DNA of 64,000 nt, from positions 190,663 to 254,662 of the forward strand of contig CACZEK010000001.1 in the NCBI GenBank assembly GCA_902780135.1, written 5' to 3'. The DNA is from an uncultured bacterium. Lineage in GTDB: Bacteria > Verrucomicrobiota > Lentisphaeria > Victivallales > UBA1829. A model generated the notes under the pieces. That model was given only the letters and a program-made list of their open reading frames with translations. It was not told where the DNA came from and made no database searches. How positions within the stretch are numbered: the stretch's first letter is position 1; the number at the start of each line of letters is the position of its first letter. This document shows positions 45,352 through 53,924 of this stretch, piece by piece. The translations under genes were made by a program, and so were the position numbers.

Positions 45352-46036
45352 AGTAGGCATCCTTTCCGTGTTTACGGTTGTAATGTTTCTGGATCAGAGA
45401 ATCTTTCAGACGCGGGACCTTGGGGTTCACGCACTCGGTGACGAACGCCATCTTGCAGAGTTCCTCGAGGACGCGGGCGTGGTAGACCGCCTTTGCGGCG
45501 GTCGCGCCCCAGGTGAAGGGACCGTGGCCGGCGACGAGCGCCATGGGGATCTCGGAGGCTTTCAGCTTGTGCTTCTTGAAGCAGTCGATGATCTGAAGGC
45601 CGGTCTCGGTCTCGTAGTCGTTGCGGATGCGGTCGTCCGCCATGAACTCCGTGCACGGGATGTCGGCGGCGAGGTGGTCCGCATGGGTGGTGCCGTACAG
45701 GGGCACGGCGCGCGCGGCCTGCGCCCATGCCACGGCGAACGTGGAGTGGGTGTGGACGATGCCGCCGACGGACGGGAACGCCTTGTACAGTTCGAGGTGG
45801 GTGTTGGTGTCGCTGGAGGGACGGAGCTTGCCGTCGACGATCTTTCCGTCGAGCCCGACGATCACGATGTCTTCGGGCGTGAGCTTTTCATAGTCGACGC
45901 CGGACGGCTTGATGGCGAACACGCCTTTCCTGCGGTCGATGCAGCTGACGTTGCCGAACGTGTAGATGACGAGGCCGAGCCTCGGGAGCTCCATATTCGC
46001 CTCGTAGCACTCTTTGCGGAGGGATGCGAACTTCAT
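45338..46036 (-). CDS. araD: L-ribulose-5-phosphate 4-epimerase
   Basis: A 232-residue class II aldolase-family epimerase converting L-ribulose 5-phosphate to D-xylulose 5-phosphate. Motifs: FGNVSCID near the N-terminus, IKPSGVDYEKL, SSDTNTHLELYKAFP, the metal-binding HTHSTFAVAWAQA and GTTHADHLAADIPC, and GHGPFTWG. The length equals E. coli AraD (231). It is three bases downstream of araB and overlaps araA. Confidence 0.96.
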   Translation of the reverse strand: MKFASLRKECYEANMELPRLGLVIYTFGNVSCIDRRKGVFAIKPSGVDYEKLTPEDIVIVGLDGKIVDGKLRPSSDTNTHLELYKAFPSVGGIVHTHSTFAVAWAQAARAVPLYGTTHADHLAADIPCTEFMADDRIRNDYETETGLQIIDCFKKHKLKASEIPMALVAGHGPFTWGATAAKAVYHARVLEELCKMAFVTECVNPKVPRLKDSLIQKHYNRKHGKDAYYGQN

Positions 46037-46039
46037 GGA

Positions 46040-47626
46040 TCAGAGCCCTTCCTTCTCCATCGAGCGGCCGAACCGGAGATAGCGCTGATAAAGCTCTTCG
46101 TACAGCTGGACGACTTCCTTGTTCGGCGTGTATTCGGCGTCGAACCCGGAGCCCATCTTCTCCATGGCGTCCTCGACGCGGGCGTAGTGTCCGGCGGCGA
46201 CCGCGCCGAACATAGCGCTGCCGAGCGCGCAGGTCTGGTCGCAGGCGGCGATCTTGATCGGGAGGTTGAAGACGTCGGCGCACATCTGCATGATGAACGG
46301 GGACTTGCGGCTGATGCCGCCGGTCATGATGACGTTGCGGATCGGAATGTTCTGCGCCTTGAAGTGGTCGATGATGGCGCGCGCGCCGTAGACGGTGCTT
46401 TCGGCGAGGGCGCGGTAGACCATCGGGGCGGTCGTGCCGAGGTTGAGGCCGCAGATCGCGCCGGTGAGCTTCTGGTTGGCGTTCGGGGTGCGGCGGCCGT
46501 TGAACCAGTCGAGCGCGAGGACGCCGGTGGTGCCGACCGGAATGGTGGCGGCTTCCTTCTCAAGCTCGGCGATCTTGATGTCGCCGGCGTAGGAGAGGAG
46601 GCGCTTGAACCAGGCGTAGACGTCGCCGAACGCGGACTGTCCGGCTTCGAGGCCGATCATGCCGGGGATCACGGAGCCGTCCACCTGGCCGCAGATGCCG
46701 GGGATGCAGTTGCCGACCTGGGGCGCCACGAGGATGTCGCAGGTGCTGGTGCCGCAGACCTTGACCAGGTCGTAGGCGTGGATCTGCGCGCCGACCGCGC
46801 CGAAGTGGCAGTCGAACGCGCCCGCGGCGACCACGACGTTCGTGGTGAGGCCGAGGCGGTCCGCCCACTTCTGCGAGAGCTTGCCCGCGGGCTTGTCGCC
46901 CGTCACGGTGTCCTTGAACAGGCGGTCGCGGAGTCCGGCGAGCATGGGATCGAGCCCGGCGAAGAATTCCTCCGGCGGAAGTCCGCCCCAGCTCTCGTGC
47001 CACATCGCCTTGTGTCCGGCGGCGCAGCGGCTGCGCGCCATCTTCAGCGGGTCGATGTTGCCGGTCAGCTCGGCCGGGATCCAGTCGCAGTGCTCCACCC
47101 AGCTGAACGCCGCCTTGCGGACGGATTCGCTCATGCGGAGGGTGTGGAGTATCTTCGCGAAGAACCATTCGCTGGAGTAGATGCCGCCCTCGTACATGGT
47201 GTAGTCGGGGCCGCCGTGGGACTTGGCGTAGGCGTTGATCTCGTCCGCCTCGAAGATGGCGGTGTGGTCTTTCCAGAGGATGAACATGGCGTTCGGGTCG
47301 TCGGCGAACTCCGGCAGCATGGACAGCGGGACGCCTTCCTTGTTCACGGCGCACGGGGTGGAGCCGGTGGTGTCGACGCCGATGCCGATCACGCGCTCCT
47401 TTTCAATGCCTTGCATGACGCCCTTGACGACGACTTCGAGGCTCTCGAGGTAGTCCAGCGGGTGCTGGCGGAACTGGTTGTTCGGAGCGTCGCAGTATTT
47501 GCCTTCGCTCCAGCGGGGGTAGTTCTGGACGCAGGAGGCGAGGATCTCGCCGTTCTCCACGTCGACCAGCACGGCTCTTACGCTGTCGGAACCGAAATCA
47601 AGTCCAATCGTCAGTTGACTGCTCAT
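46040..47626 (-). CDS. araB: L-ribulokinase
   Basis: A 528-residue FGGY-family kinase phosphorylating L-ribulose. N-terminal GLDFGSDSVRAVLVDVENG is the phosphate-binding motif; IGIGVDTTGSTP and the C-terminal IMTGGISRKSPFIMQ (FGGY signature region) follow. The AAGGAG site lies six bases before ATG 47626. It is the first of three arabinose genes and follows a small unknown gene by 39 bases. No AraC or GntR regulator or arabinose transporter is in the window. Confidence 0.95.
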   Translation of the reverse strand: MSSQLTIGLDFGSDSVRAVLVDVENGEILASCVQNYPRWSEGKYCDAPNNQFRQHPLDYLESLEVVVKGVMQGIEKERVIGIGVDTTGSTPCAVNKEGVPLSMLPEFADDPNAMFILWKDHTAIFEADEINAYAKSHGGPDYTMYEGGIYSSEWFFAKILHTLRMSESVRKAAFSWVEHCDWIPAELTGNIDPLKMARSRCAAGHKAMWHESWGGLPPEEFFAGLDPMLAGLRDRLFKDTVTGDKPAGKLSQKWADRLGLTTNVVVAAGAFDCHFGAVGAQIHAYDLVKVCGTSTCDILVAPQVGNCIPGICGQVDGSVIPGMIGLEAGQSAFGDVYAWFKRLLSYAGDIKIAELEKEAATIPVGTTGVLALDWFNGRRTPNANQKLTGAICGLNLGTTAPMVYRALAESTVYGARAIIDHFKAQNIPIRNVIMTGGISRKSPFIMQMCADVFNLPIKIAACDQTCALGSAMFGAVAAGHYARVEDAMEKMGSGFDAEYTPNKEVVQLYEELYQRYLRFGRSMEKEGL

Positions 47627-47665
47627 GGTTTTCTCCTTCGTGGGATGTTGAAAATATGGTGATTG

Positions 47666-47932
47666 TCAGTTTGGGTTTTCGTTCGATAAGGGGGCGGACT
47701 GAACAGAAACGCGGGGCACGGAGAGGGATGCCGAAACGCGGGACTCCGCGGCGTGCGGCGCGATGCAGTCCAGGGCGTCCGGTCCGGCGGCGCGGACGCT
47801 CTCCGGCTTGTCGGGCTTCCCGCCCGGAAAATCGCGCGAAGACGCGGCAAACCCTCCGCCCGCGGCGATGCGCGCGGTACGCGCGTCCATGGGCAGAACT
47901 GAGCTCACAGCCTTGCTGTTTTTTCCGGTCAT
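47666..47932 (-). CDS. Small unknown protein heading the arabinose operon
   Basis: An 88-residue frame with AGGA six bases before its ATG, high GC at third codon positions like the neighbouring genes, and a good promoter 40 bases upstream (47972-48000). The sequence starts MTGKNSKAVSSVLPMDARTA, is Ala/Gly/Pro/Ser-rich and probably disordered, and resembles no family I know. It ends 39 bases before araB. It could be a real small gene, or a leader whose translation affects araB. If it is not a gene, 47627-47971 is a long untranslated leader. Confidence 0.45.
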   Translation of the reverse strand: MTGKNSKAVSSVLPMDARTARIAAGGGFAASSRDFPGGKPDKPESVRAAGPDALDCIAPHAAESRVSASLSVPRVSVQSAPLSNENPN

Positions 47933-47971
47933 AGGTCGTCCTGGTTCCGTTCATAAAAAAGTAACGGGTGA

Positions 47972-48000
47972 ACTATACCACAAAATCGGCATAAAATCAA
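47972..48000 (-). promoter_or_regulatory. Promoter of the arabinose operon
   Basis: On the minus strand TTGATT (48000-47995), a 17-base spacer and TATAGT (47977-47972): a near-consensus promoter reading toward the small gene and araB. Confidence 0.8.
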
Positions 48001-48090
48001 CCGGAAAACACGTTTTTTTCGACCTTTTTCTTTAAAAAAAGCGTTGAAGCGGATCCCGGCAAAAGGAAACGACGCATCCGTTCTTTTGAT

Positions 48091-48119
48091 TTGACTTTCC
48101 GCAAAACGCGGATTATAGT
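48091..48119 (+). promoter_or_regulatory. Promoter of sigma/kinase pair 2
   Basis: TTGACT (48091-48096), a 17-base spacer and TATAGT (48114-48119) lie 46 bases before the sigma factor start. It diverges from the arabinose promoter, with about 90 bases between the two -35 boxes. Confidence 0.85.
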
Positions 48120-48165
48120 AACATAAAAAATATGCAACACCTTTCCAAACAGAGGATTTTCCGTT

Positions 48166-48762
48166 ATGGCCACTCAAGATGCGGAAGAGATCCATCCTGA
48201 CGCCCCGGATCTGACGGAACACCGCGACCGCCTGCTGGCTCTGGCGCGGCGCAACCTGAACCCCGTGCTGGCACGGCGTTTTTCGCCGGAGGACGTGGTG
48301 CAGGAAACGTTTTCGGCGGCATGTCGCAAGGCGGACTTCCTGCGGAACCGCCCGGACATCCCCGTGTACTGCAAGCTGCGGAGGCTCCTCTTCCAGACCG
48401 TCACGGACCTGGAGCGGAAGCACCTGCAGAGCCGGAAGCGCGACGCCTACCGGGAACGCGAGGTCGCGGGCGAAGAGGACGTCTCCTCGCCCGGCCTGGA
48501 CTGGAACATGTTCGCCGACACCGTGACCGGGCCGCTCACGCAGATCGCCCGGCAGGACCGTTACGAGCTCCTGCGGAAAACGATGGAATCCCTGCCGGAA
48601 CACGACCGCGAGATCCTGGAGCTGCGGCATTTCGACGGCATGAGCAATTCGGAGTGCGCGGAGGTGCTGCATCTGACGCAGGCCGCGGCGAGCGTCCGCT
48701 ACGTCCGCGCGCTGGAACACCTGAAAAAACAACTGATCGAATTCTCCGAGTTCCGACCGTGA
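48166..48762 (+). CDS. ECF-type RNA polymerase sigma factor (kinase-linked, pair 2)
   Basis: A 198-residue sigma-70 family protein. Region 2: ARRFSPEDVVQETFSAAC, the core-binding motif. Region 4: LPEHDREILELRHFDGMSNSECAEVL followed by the recognition helix TQAAASVRYVRALEHLKK. The linker is longer than in minimal ECF factors. The AGAGGA site lies nine bases before the ATG. Its stop overlaps a GTG start of a Ser/Thr kinase (GTGA, 48759-48762). No anti-sigma gene is present, so control by the kinase is likely (inference). Confidence 0.9.
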   Translation: MATQDAEEIHPDAPDLTEHRDRLLALARRNLNPVLARRFSPEDVVQETFSAACRKADFLRNRPDIPVYCKLRRLLFQTVTDLERKHLQSRKRDAYREREVAGEEDVSSPGLDWNMFADTVTGPLTQIARQDRYELLRKTMESLPEHDREILELRHFDGMSNSECAEVLHLTQAAASVRYVRALEHLKKQLIEFSEFRP

Positions 48763-51368
48763 ATGATGACACGACATTTGAAGCCCTGATCGAATCGTAT
48801 CTGGAGCTGTTCCGCAACGGGACCGCCCCGGACATCGACGATTTCACCCACCTCCACCCCGAATACGCCGAGCGGCTCGCCGACCTGCTGCCGCTGATGG
48901 TGAAGATGGAGGCGTGCGCCGCCGACAGCCGCCGGGACCGCGGTGTTTCAGGCGGGGATTTCCCCGACCTGAGCGGCTCGGACTACCGGCTGATCCGGAA
49001 GATCGGGACAGGCGGCATGGGCGAAGTCTTCGAGGCCACGCAGATCTCCCTGGACCGGAAAGTCGCCGTGAAGGTGCTTTCGCCGTCGCTGACCGCCGAC
49101 CCGGCGCAGAGGGAGCAGTTCGAAAACGAGTCGCGCGTGATCGCGATGCTCCACCACCCGAACATCGTGAAGATCCTCAACGCGGGCGTGTGCGCCGGGC
49201 GGTGCTATTACGCCATGGAGCTGATCAACGGGACCGGCCTGAACCATTACGAAACGAACGCCCCGCGCGAGATCGCGCGCCTGGGGCTGCAGGCCGCCCG
49301 CGCCCTCTCCTACGCGCACAGCTGCGGGGTGCTGCATTGCGACGTGAAGCCCGCGAACCTGCTGCTGGACACGCACGGCGAGCTCCACATCGGCGACTTC
49401 GGGCTGGCGTTCGTGCTGCAGGACGCCGCTGGGAAGCAGGGCAGGCCCGGCATGCGGAGCGGGACGCTCCGCTACATGGCGCCGGAACGCCTCAGGCACG
49501 GGCTCAATTCGTTCGCCGGGGACCAGTATTCGTTCGGCGTGACGCTCTACGAGCTCATCACGCAGGCGCCGGTCCTGCAGGAACAGAACCCGCAGAAGCT
49601 CATCGACCGCATCTGCTCCGCGCCGCTCCCGCCGCTCCAATGCTCCGATCCGGACCTGGCGGCGATCGTCAACCGCTGCATCAGCTTCGACCCGTCGGCG
49701 CGTTATCCGGGCATGGCGAAAGTCGCGGAGGACCTGGAGCATTTCCTCCACCACGAGCCCGTTTCGGCGGCAAACACGTCGGCGTTCCGGAGGTTCCGCC
49801 TGTGGTCGAAGCGCAAGCCCGCCGTGGCCGCCCTGAGCCTGCTGGCGCTGGCGGCGTTCGCCGCGTTCGCCGCCGCCGTCACGGTCGGCCTCATCCGCAC
49901 CAATTCCGCGCTGAAACTTGCCGAAAAAAACGCCGCCGCCGCAAACGCCGCCCTGTCCGACATCTTCGCGCACATCGAACACCGTTCGCCGAGCGCAAGC
50001 GGAAGCGAACTCCTCTCCCGCCTGATGCCGTACTACCTGGACATCGCCGAACAGCGCAACCTGCCGCAGGCGGAAGTCGCCGACATGAACCTGATGATCG
50101 GGACGGCGGCAATGCGGTCCGGCAACTATCCGCTCGCCGAAAACGCGTTCCGGCGCGCAGGCGAATTCCGGCCCGACGCGAACACGCTGAACCTGCTCGC
50201 CGCCGCGCTCCGCCAGCAGGGAAAGACCGTCCAGGCGGACCAGATATCCCGCCAGGTCATTGAGGAATACCCGGATTCCTGCGAGGCGGTCGCCGCCTGC
50301 CTGTCGCTCGGCGAATACGACGGGGCGTTCGGGATGCTGCGTTCGCTGCTGCGGGACGACCCGGACAACCCCGACTACCTTTACCAGTACGCCCTGCTGC
50401 TGGAGACGAGGCCGGACCGCGCCGCGCCGGAACGGATCGACGGCATCCCGGCGGACCAGGCGGTCCTGCTCAACAAGCTGGCGGAACAGTATCCCGACCG
50501 CCTGGACTTCGCATTGTCCACGGTGGACCTGATGAGCAGAAAACTGAACTCGAAGCAGACACGGTTCGCCCAGCAGGACAGGCAGATGCTGGAACAGGCG
50601 CTGGCGCTCGCCGACCGCCTGCTGGCGCGGTATCCGAACACGCCCGAAGCGGCGGCCGCCGCCGCGGACCTGTACAGCGCCTACATCGCGCGCCTGCGCC
50701 GGAACGGCGACCAGGCGGCCGTCCGGAGCGAATCGGCGCGGCTTCACGGCATGCTGGAAATACTGTACCGCAACCCGGACGCCCCGGACGAAGTGAAGGA
50801 GACCCTGCTCGCCATGCAGCTGGAACAGCTGGAACAAATGGCAGCGCCCGCACGGCCCCAGCCCGGATCGTCCTATCAGGAACTCGCCGCGAAGATACGG
50901 AGCGAACTGAACGACTACCACGGCGACAAGCTGGCGGATTTCCAGGCGAAACTGACCGAACTCGAGGCGAAACTTCCGCCGTCGATGCGGAACGGCGCCG
51001 TCCGTCCGCCGGGAGGGCGGCAGATGATCGGACAGGCCGCGCGGCAGAATGCTGCGGCACAGCAGAGGGCATGGGCGCGGAATCAGGCGGCGGCGCAGAA
51101 CGGAAACAGGCCGGAACGCGGCGGACGCCCCTGGAACACTTTCATGCCGTCCGCGGGCGGCGAGATGCGCCCGTTCGCGCCGAACAGGTCAACGCTCAAT
51201 CGTGGAGAGCAGGTACCGGGCGGCGTTGGCCGTGGCGTTCTCCGAGCCGGGCGCGAGCAGACGTCTGAGCTCGGCCATGTCCCGCTCGACCTCGGCTCTG
51301 CGGGAACCGCCGGGCAGGATGCGCTCCATGGCGGCGGCGAGGACGGCGGGCCTGACCTGGAACTGTAA
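48759..51368 (+). CDS. Membrane Ser/Thr protein kinase with C-terminal TPR-like region (pair 2)
   Basis: An 869-residue protein starting at GTG inside the sigma stop codon. A short N-terminal segment (ALIESYLELFRNGTAPDIDDF) is common in planctomycete-type kinases. The kinase domain (about 72-335) has IGTGGMGEVFEA, beta-3 lysine in VAVKVL, HCDVKPANLLL, an intact DFG (IGDFGLAFV) and GTLRYMAPE, so it looks active. One membrane helix lies at about 351-382. The outer part has tetratricopeptide-like helices (AENAFRRAGEFRPDANTLNLLA) and a Gln/Ala/Arg-rich tail. The last 60 residues are encoded antisense to the end of lpxB, a 180-base convergent overlap, so the true end may be shorter. Confidence 0.88.
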   Translation: MNDDTTFEALIESYLELFRNGTAPDIDDFTHLHPEYAERLADLLPLMVKMEACAADSRRDRGVSGGDFPDLSGSDYRLIRKIGTGGMGEVFEATQISLDRKVAVKVLSPSLTADPAQREQFENESRVIAMLHHPNIVKILNAGVCAGRCYYAMELINGTGLNHYETNAPREIARLGLQAARALSYAHSCGVLHCDVKPANLLLDTHGELHIGDFGLAFVLQDAAGKQGRPGMRSGTLRYMAPERLRHGLNSFAGDQYSFGVTLYELITQAPVLQEQNPQKLIDRICSAPLPPLQCSDPDLAAIVNRCISFDPSARYPGMAKVAEDLEHFLHHEPVSAANTSAFRRFRLWSKRKPAVAALSLLALAAFAAFAAAVTVGLIRTNSALKLAEKNAAAANAALSDIFAHIEHRSPSASGSELLSRLMPYYLDIAEQRNLPQAEVADMNLMIGTAAMRSGNYPLAENAFRRAGEFRPDANTLNLLAAALRQQGKTVQADQISRQVIEEYPDSCEAVAACLSLGEYDGAFGMLRSLLRDDPDNPDYLYQYALLLETRPDRAAPERIDGIPADQAVLLNKLAEQYPDRLDFALSTVDLMSRKLNSKQTRFAQQDRQMLEQALALADRLLARYPNTPEAAAAAADLYSAYIARLRRNGDQAAVRSESARLHGMLEILYRNPDAPDEVKETLLAMQLEQLEQMAAPARPQPGSSYQELAAKIRSELNDYHGDKLADFQAKLTELEAKLPPSMRNGAVRPPGGRQMIGQAARQNAAAQQRAWARNQAAAQNGNRPERGGRPWNTFMPSAGGEMRPFAPNRSTLNRGEQVPGGVGRGVLRAGREQTSELGHVPLDLGSAGTAGQDALHGGGEDGGPDLEL

Positions 51369-52352
51369 GAACTCCTCGAACGCCTTCCGGTTCAGGATGA
51401 TGTCGACCATCGTGAAGGCGTTGCGGAACAGTTTCCGGATGATCAGGATCGCGAAGATGAACGTGATGTAGTTGAGCCGGTACGCCACGACGAGCGGAAG
51501 CCCGGCGATGGCGCATTCCACGGTGACGGTCCCGGAGGCGGCAAGCCCCGCGGTGCATACCTGGACGGCGCGCGGCGTGTCGCCGCATTTGACCTCGATT
51601 TTGACTTCCTGCATTTCGGGATGCTTCCGCGTGAATTCGTCCAGCCCCTTCAGCACGTCCTGATACGTCTTCTCGCGCGGCAGGGAAATCGTGAAATACA
51701 GCTCGGGATGCCGCTTGTGGAGGATCAGCACCGTCTTCAGGAACGGCTCCAGCAGGCGCGACGTCTCGCTGCCGCGGCTGCCAGGCAGGATCAGCACGTG
51801 GTTCGGGTCGCGTTTCAGCGCCGGATCGGTGCGCTCGCGGACGATCTCGATGAGCGGATGCCCGCCGAAATGCGTCTCGAGGCCGGAGCCCGCCCACACT
51901 TCCTCCTCGAACGGGAAGATCACGACGAGCTTGCGGCAGTATTTCGCGATGCGCGGGATATTGGATTTGCGCCACACCCAGACCTGCGGGCTGACGAACC
52001 AGACGACCGGGATGCCGAGCTTCCAGAGCTGTTTCGCGAGGCGGATGTTGAATCCGGGATTGTCGATCACCATGACGACGTCCGGGCGTTCCTTCTTCGC
52101 CAGCTCGATGCACTGGAAGAAAATGCGGATGAACGTGCCGATCTTCTCCAGCACCTCGATAAATCCGACCACGCCGAGTTCGGAGGAATCCACGAAAAGG
52201 TCCACGCCCGCCTCGCGCATGCGGTGCCCGCCCATGCCGCGCACGACCGCGCCGGGGCACTGTTTCATCACTTCCTGCGCGATGCGCGCGCCGTAGAGGT
52301 CGCCGGACGATTCGCCGGACATGATCCAGACGAGCGGTTTTTCCTGACTCAT
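51189..52352 (-). CDS. lpxB: Lipid-A-disaccharide synthase
   Basis: A 387-residue GT19 enzyme that joins UDP-2,3-diacylglucosamine and lipid X to make the lipid A disaccharide. N-terminal IMSGESSGDLYGARI and RGMGGHRMREAGVDL are LpxB signatures; VIDNPGFNIRLAKQLW, YFVSP-like FVSPQVWVWRKSNIPRI, LPGSRGSE and ASGTVTVECAIAGLPLVV follow. The length matches E. coli LpxB (382). It lies 27 bases after ffh. This shows the organism makes lipid A. Its 3' end overlaps the kinase gene on the other strand. Confidence 0.96.
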   Translation of the reverse strand: MSQEKPLVWIMSGESSGDLYGARIAQEVMKQCPGAVVRGMGGHRMREAGVDLFVDSSELGVVGFIEVLEKIGTFIRIFFQCIELAKKERPDVVMVIDNPGFNIRLAKQLWKLGIPVVWFVSPQVWVWRKSNIPRIAKYCRKLVVIFPFEEEVWAGSGLETHFGGHPLIEIVRERTDPALKRDPNHVLILPGSRGSETSRLLEPFLKTVLILHKRHPELYFTISLPREKTYQDVLKGLDEFTRKHPEMQEVKIEVKCGDTPRAVQVCTAGLAASGTVTVECAIAGLPLVVAYRLNYITFIFAILIIRKLFRNAFTMVDIILNRKAFEEFLQFQVRPAVLAAAMERILPGGSRRAEVERDMAELRRLLAPGSENATANAARYLLSTIER

Positions 52353-52379
52353 GATCGTTTGCTCCAGGGGTGCGGAAGT

Positions 52380-53816
52380 TTATTTCTTGCGGCGTTTCTT
52401 CTTCGGCGGGGTGTAGTTGCTCCCGCGCATGCGGAAACCGCCCATGCCGCCGAAGCCGCCCATGCCCATGCCGCCGCCGAAACCGCCCATGCCGCCGCCG
52501 AAGCCGCCGCGCATGCCGCCCGCCATCCGGTCGAGCAGGCTGTTGTTCTTCATGACTTTCTTCATGAGGAGGAACTGCTTGATGAGCTGGGAGACCTCTT
52601 CGACGGAACGCCCGGAGCCCTTCGCGATGCGGCGGCGCCGCGGCATGTCGATCTGTTCGGCGTTGGCGCGTTCGTATTTGGTCATGGAGCAGATGATCGC
52701 CTCCATGCCCGCGAATTTCGAGGGGGCGAGCTCGGCGACGCCGGACAGCTTGTCGCCGCCGGGCAGGAATTTCAGGATGGCTTCGAGGCCGCCGAGCCGG
52801 GTCATCTGGCGCAGCTGCCCCAGGAAATCGTCGAAGTCGAACGTGTTCTTGCGGATCTTCTCCTCGAACTTCGCCGCTTCCTCCTGGTCGATCTTCTCCA
52901 CGGCGCGTTCCACCAGCGAGACCACGTCGCCCATGCCGAGGATGCGGGACGCCATGCGGTCCGGGTGGAAGACGTCGAGGTCCTCCATCTTTTCGCCGGA
53001 ACCGGTGAACTTGACGGGGCATCCGGTGACTTTGCGGATGGAGAGCGCCGCGCCGCCGCGCGCATCGCCGTCGAGCTTGGTGAGCACGATGCCTGTGATG
53101 TGGAGAGCGTCGTTGAAATGGCGCGCCACGGAGACCGCCTGCTGGCCGAGGGCGGCGTCCGCCACCAGCAGGATCTCGCCCGCCTGCGTCACGCTGGAGA
53201 CCATCACGAGCTCCTGCACCATGGCGGTGTCGATCTGGAGCCGTCCGGCGGTGTCGACAATCAGGAAGTCGGCGTTTTCCGAGCGGGCGCGGTCGAGCGC
53301 ATGAAGCGCGATGCCGGGCACGTCCCCGACGCCTTCCTCCGCGTAGACCGGGACGCCGATCTCGCCGCCGAGCACCTTCAGCTGGTCGATTGCGGCGGGA
53401 CGGTACACGTCGCACGCCGCGAGCAGAACTTTCTTTCCCTTGTTCTTGAGGTGGAGAGCGAGCTTCGCGCTGGTCGTCGTCTTGCCGGACCCGTGCAGGC
53501 CGACCATAAGGATGACGTTCGGATGCGCCCCCGTGTTGAGTTCCGCCTCGGCGGATCCCATGAGCTCGACGAGCTTGTCGTGCACGATCTTGACCGCCTG
53601 CTGGCCGGGCGTGACGCTCTTCACGACCGCCTCGCCGAGGCATGCCTGCCGGACTTCGGAAACGAACTCGTCGGCGACCTCGATATTGACGTCGGCGTCG
53701 ATCAGGGCGTCGCGGACGTCCTGCATGGATTCGGCGATATTGGATTCGGAGATGGTCGTCTGGCCGCGGAGCTTGCGGAAGACTTCCTGGAATTTATCGG
53801 AAAGATTTTCAAACAT
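52380..53816 (-). CDS. ffh: Signal recognition particle protein Ffh
   Basis: A 478-residue SRP54-type GTPase. Domains: N domain (1-85); G domain with GLHGSGKTTTSAKL, DVYRPAAIDQL, VDTAGRLQ and TKLDGDARGGAALS; M domain from about 300 with KFAGMEAIICSMT, RRRRIAKGSGRSVEEV and LLMKKVMK. The usual GLQGSGKTT P-loop reads GLHGSGKTT. The C-terminus is a Gly/Met/Phe-rich stretch (GGFGGGMGGFGG, repeated) and a basic KKKRRKK end, longer than in E. coli (453). The SRP RNA was not found in the window. lpxB follows in the same direction. Confidence 0.95.
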   Translation of the reverse strand: MFENLSDKFQEVFRKLRGQTTISESNIAESMQDVRDALIDADVNIEVADEFVSEVRQACLGEAVVKSVTPGQQAVKIVHDKLVELMGSAEAELNTGAHPNVILMVGLHGSGKTTTSAKLALHLKNKGKKVLLAACDVYRPAAIDQLKVLGGEIGVPVYAEEGVGDVPGIALHALDRARSENADFLIVDTAGRLQIDTAMVQELVMVSSVTQAGEILLVADAALGQQAVSVARHFNDALHITGIVLTKLDGDARGGAALSIRKVTGCPVKFTGSGEKMEDLDVFHPDRMASRILGMGDVVSLVERAVEKIDQEEAAKFEEKIRKNTFDFDDFLGQLRQMTRLGGLEAILKFLPGGDKLSGVAELAPSKFAGMEAIICSMTKYERANAEQIDMPRRRRIAKGSGRSVEEVSQLIKQFLLMKKVMKNNSLLDRMAGGMRGGFGGGMGGFGGGMGMGGFGGMGGFRMRGSNYTPPKKKRRKK

Positions 53817-53834
53817 TTTACGGTCTCTTGCGCT

Positions 53835-53863
53835 TTGAAAAAATACAGACGGTGGTATATTAT
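53835..53863 (+). promoter_or_regulatory. Promoter of the pseudouridine synthase gene
   Basis: TTGAAA (53835-53840), a 17-base spacer and TATTAT (53858-53863) lie 62 bases before ATG 53925. Its -10 overlaps a minus-strand TATAAT. Confidence 0.65.
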
Positions 53864-53864
53864 A
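53859..53864 (-). promoter_or_regulatory. -10 box of the ffh promoter, overlapping the divergent -10
   Basis: On the minus strand TATAAT (53864-53859) lies 43 bases before the ffh start. It shares five bases with the plus-strand TATTAT, so only one polymerase could occupy the region at a time. No clear -35 was seen. Confidence 0.55.
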
Positions 53865-53924
53865 GCATAAGAATCAAAAAAATCTATCCCGAACAAGAAA
53901 AAACCCCTCTTTTTTATCGGAATC

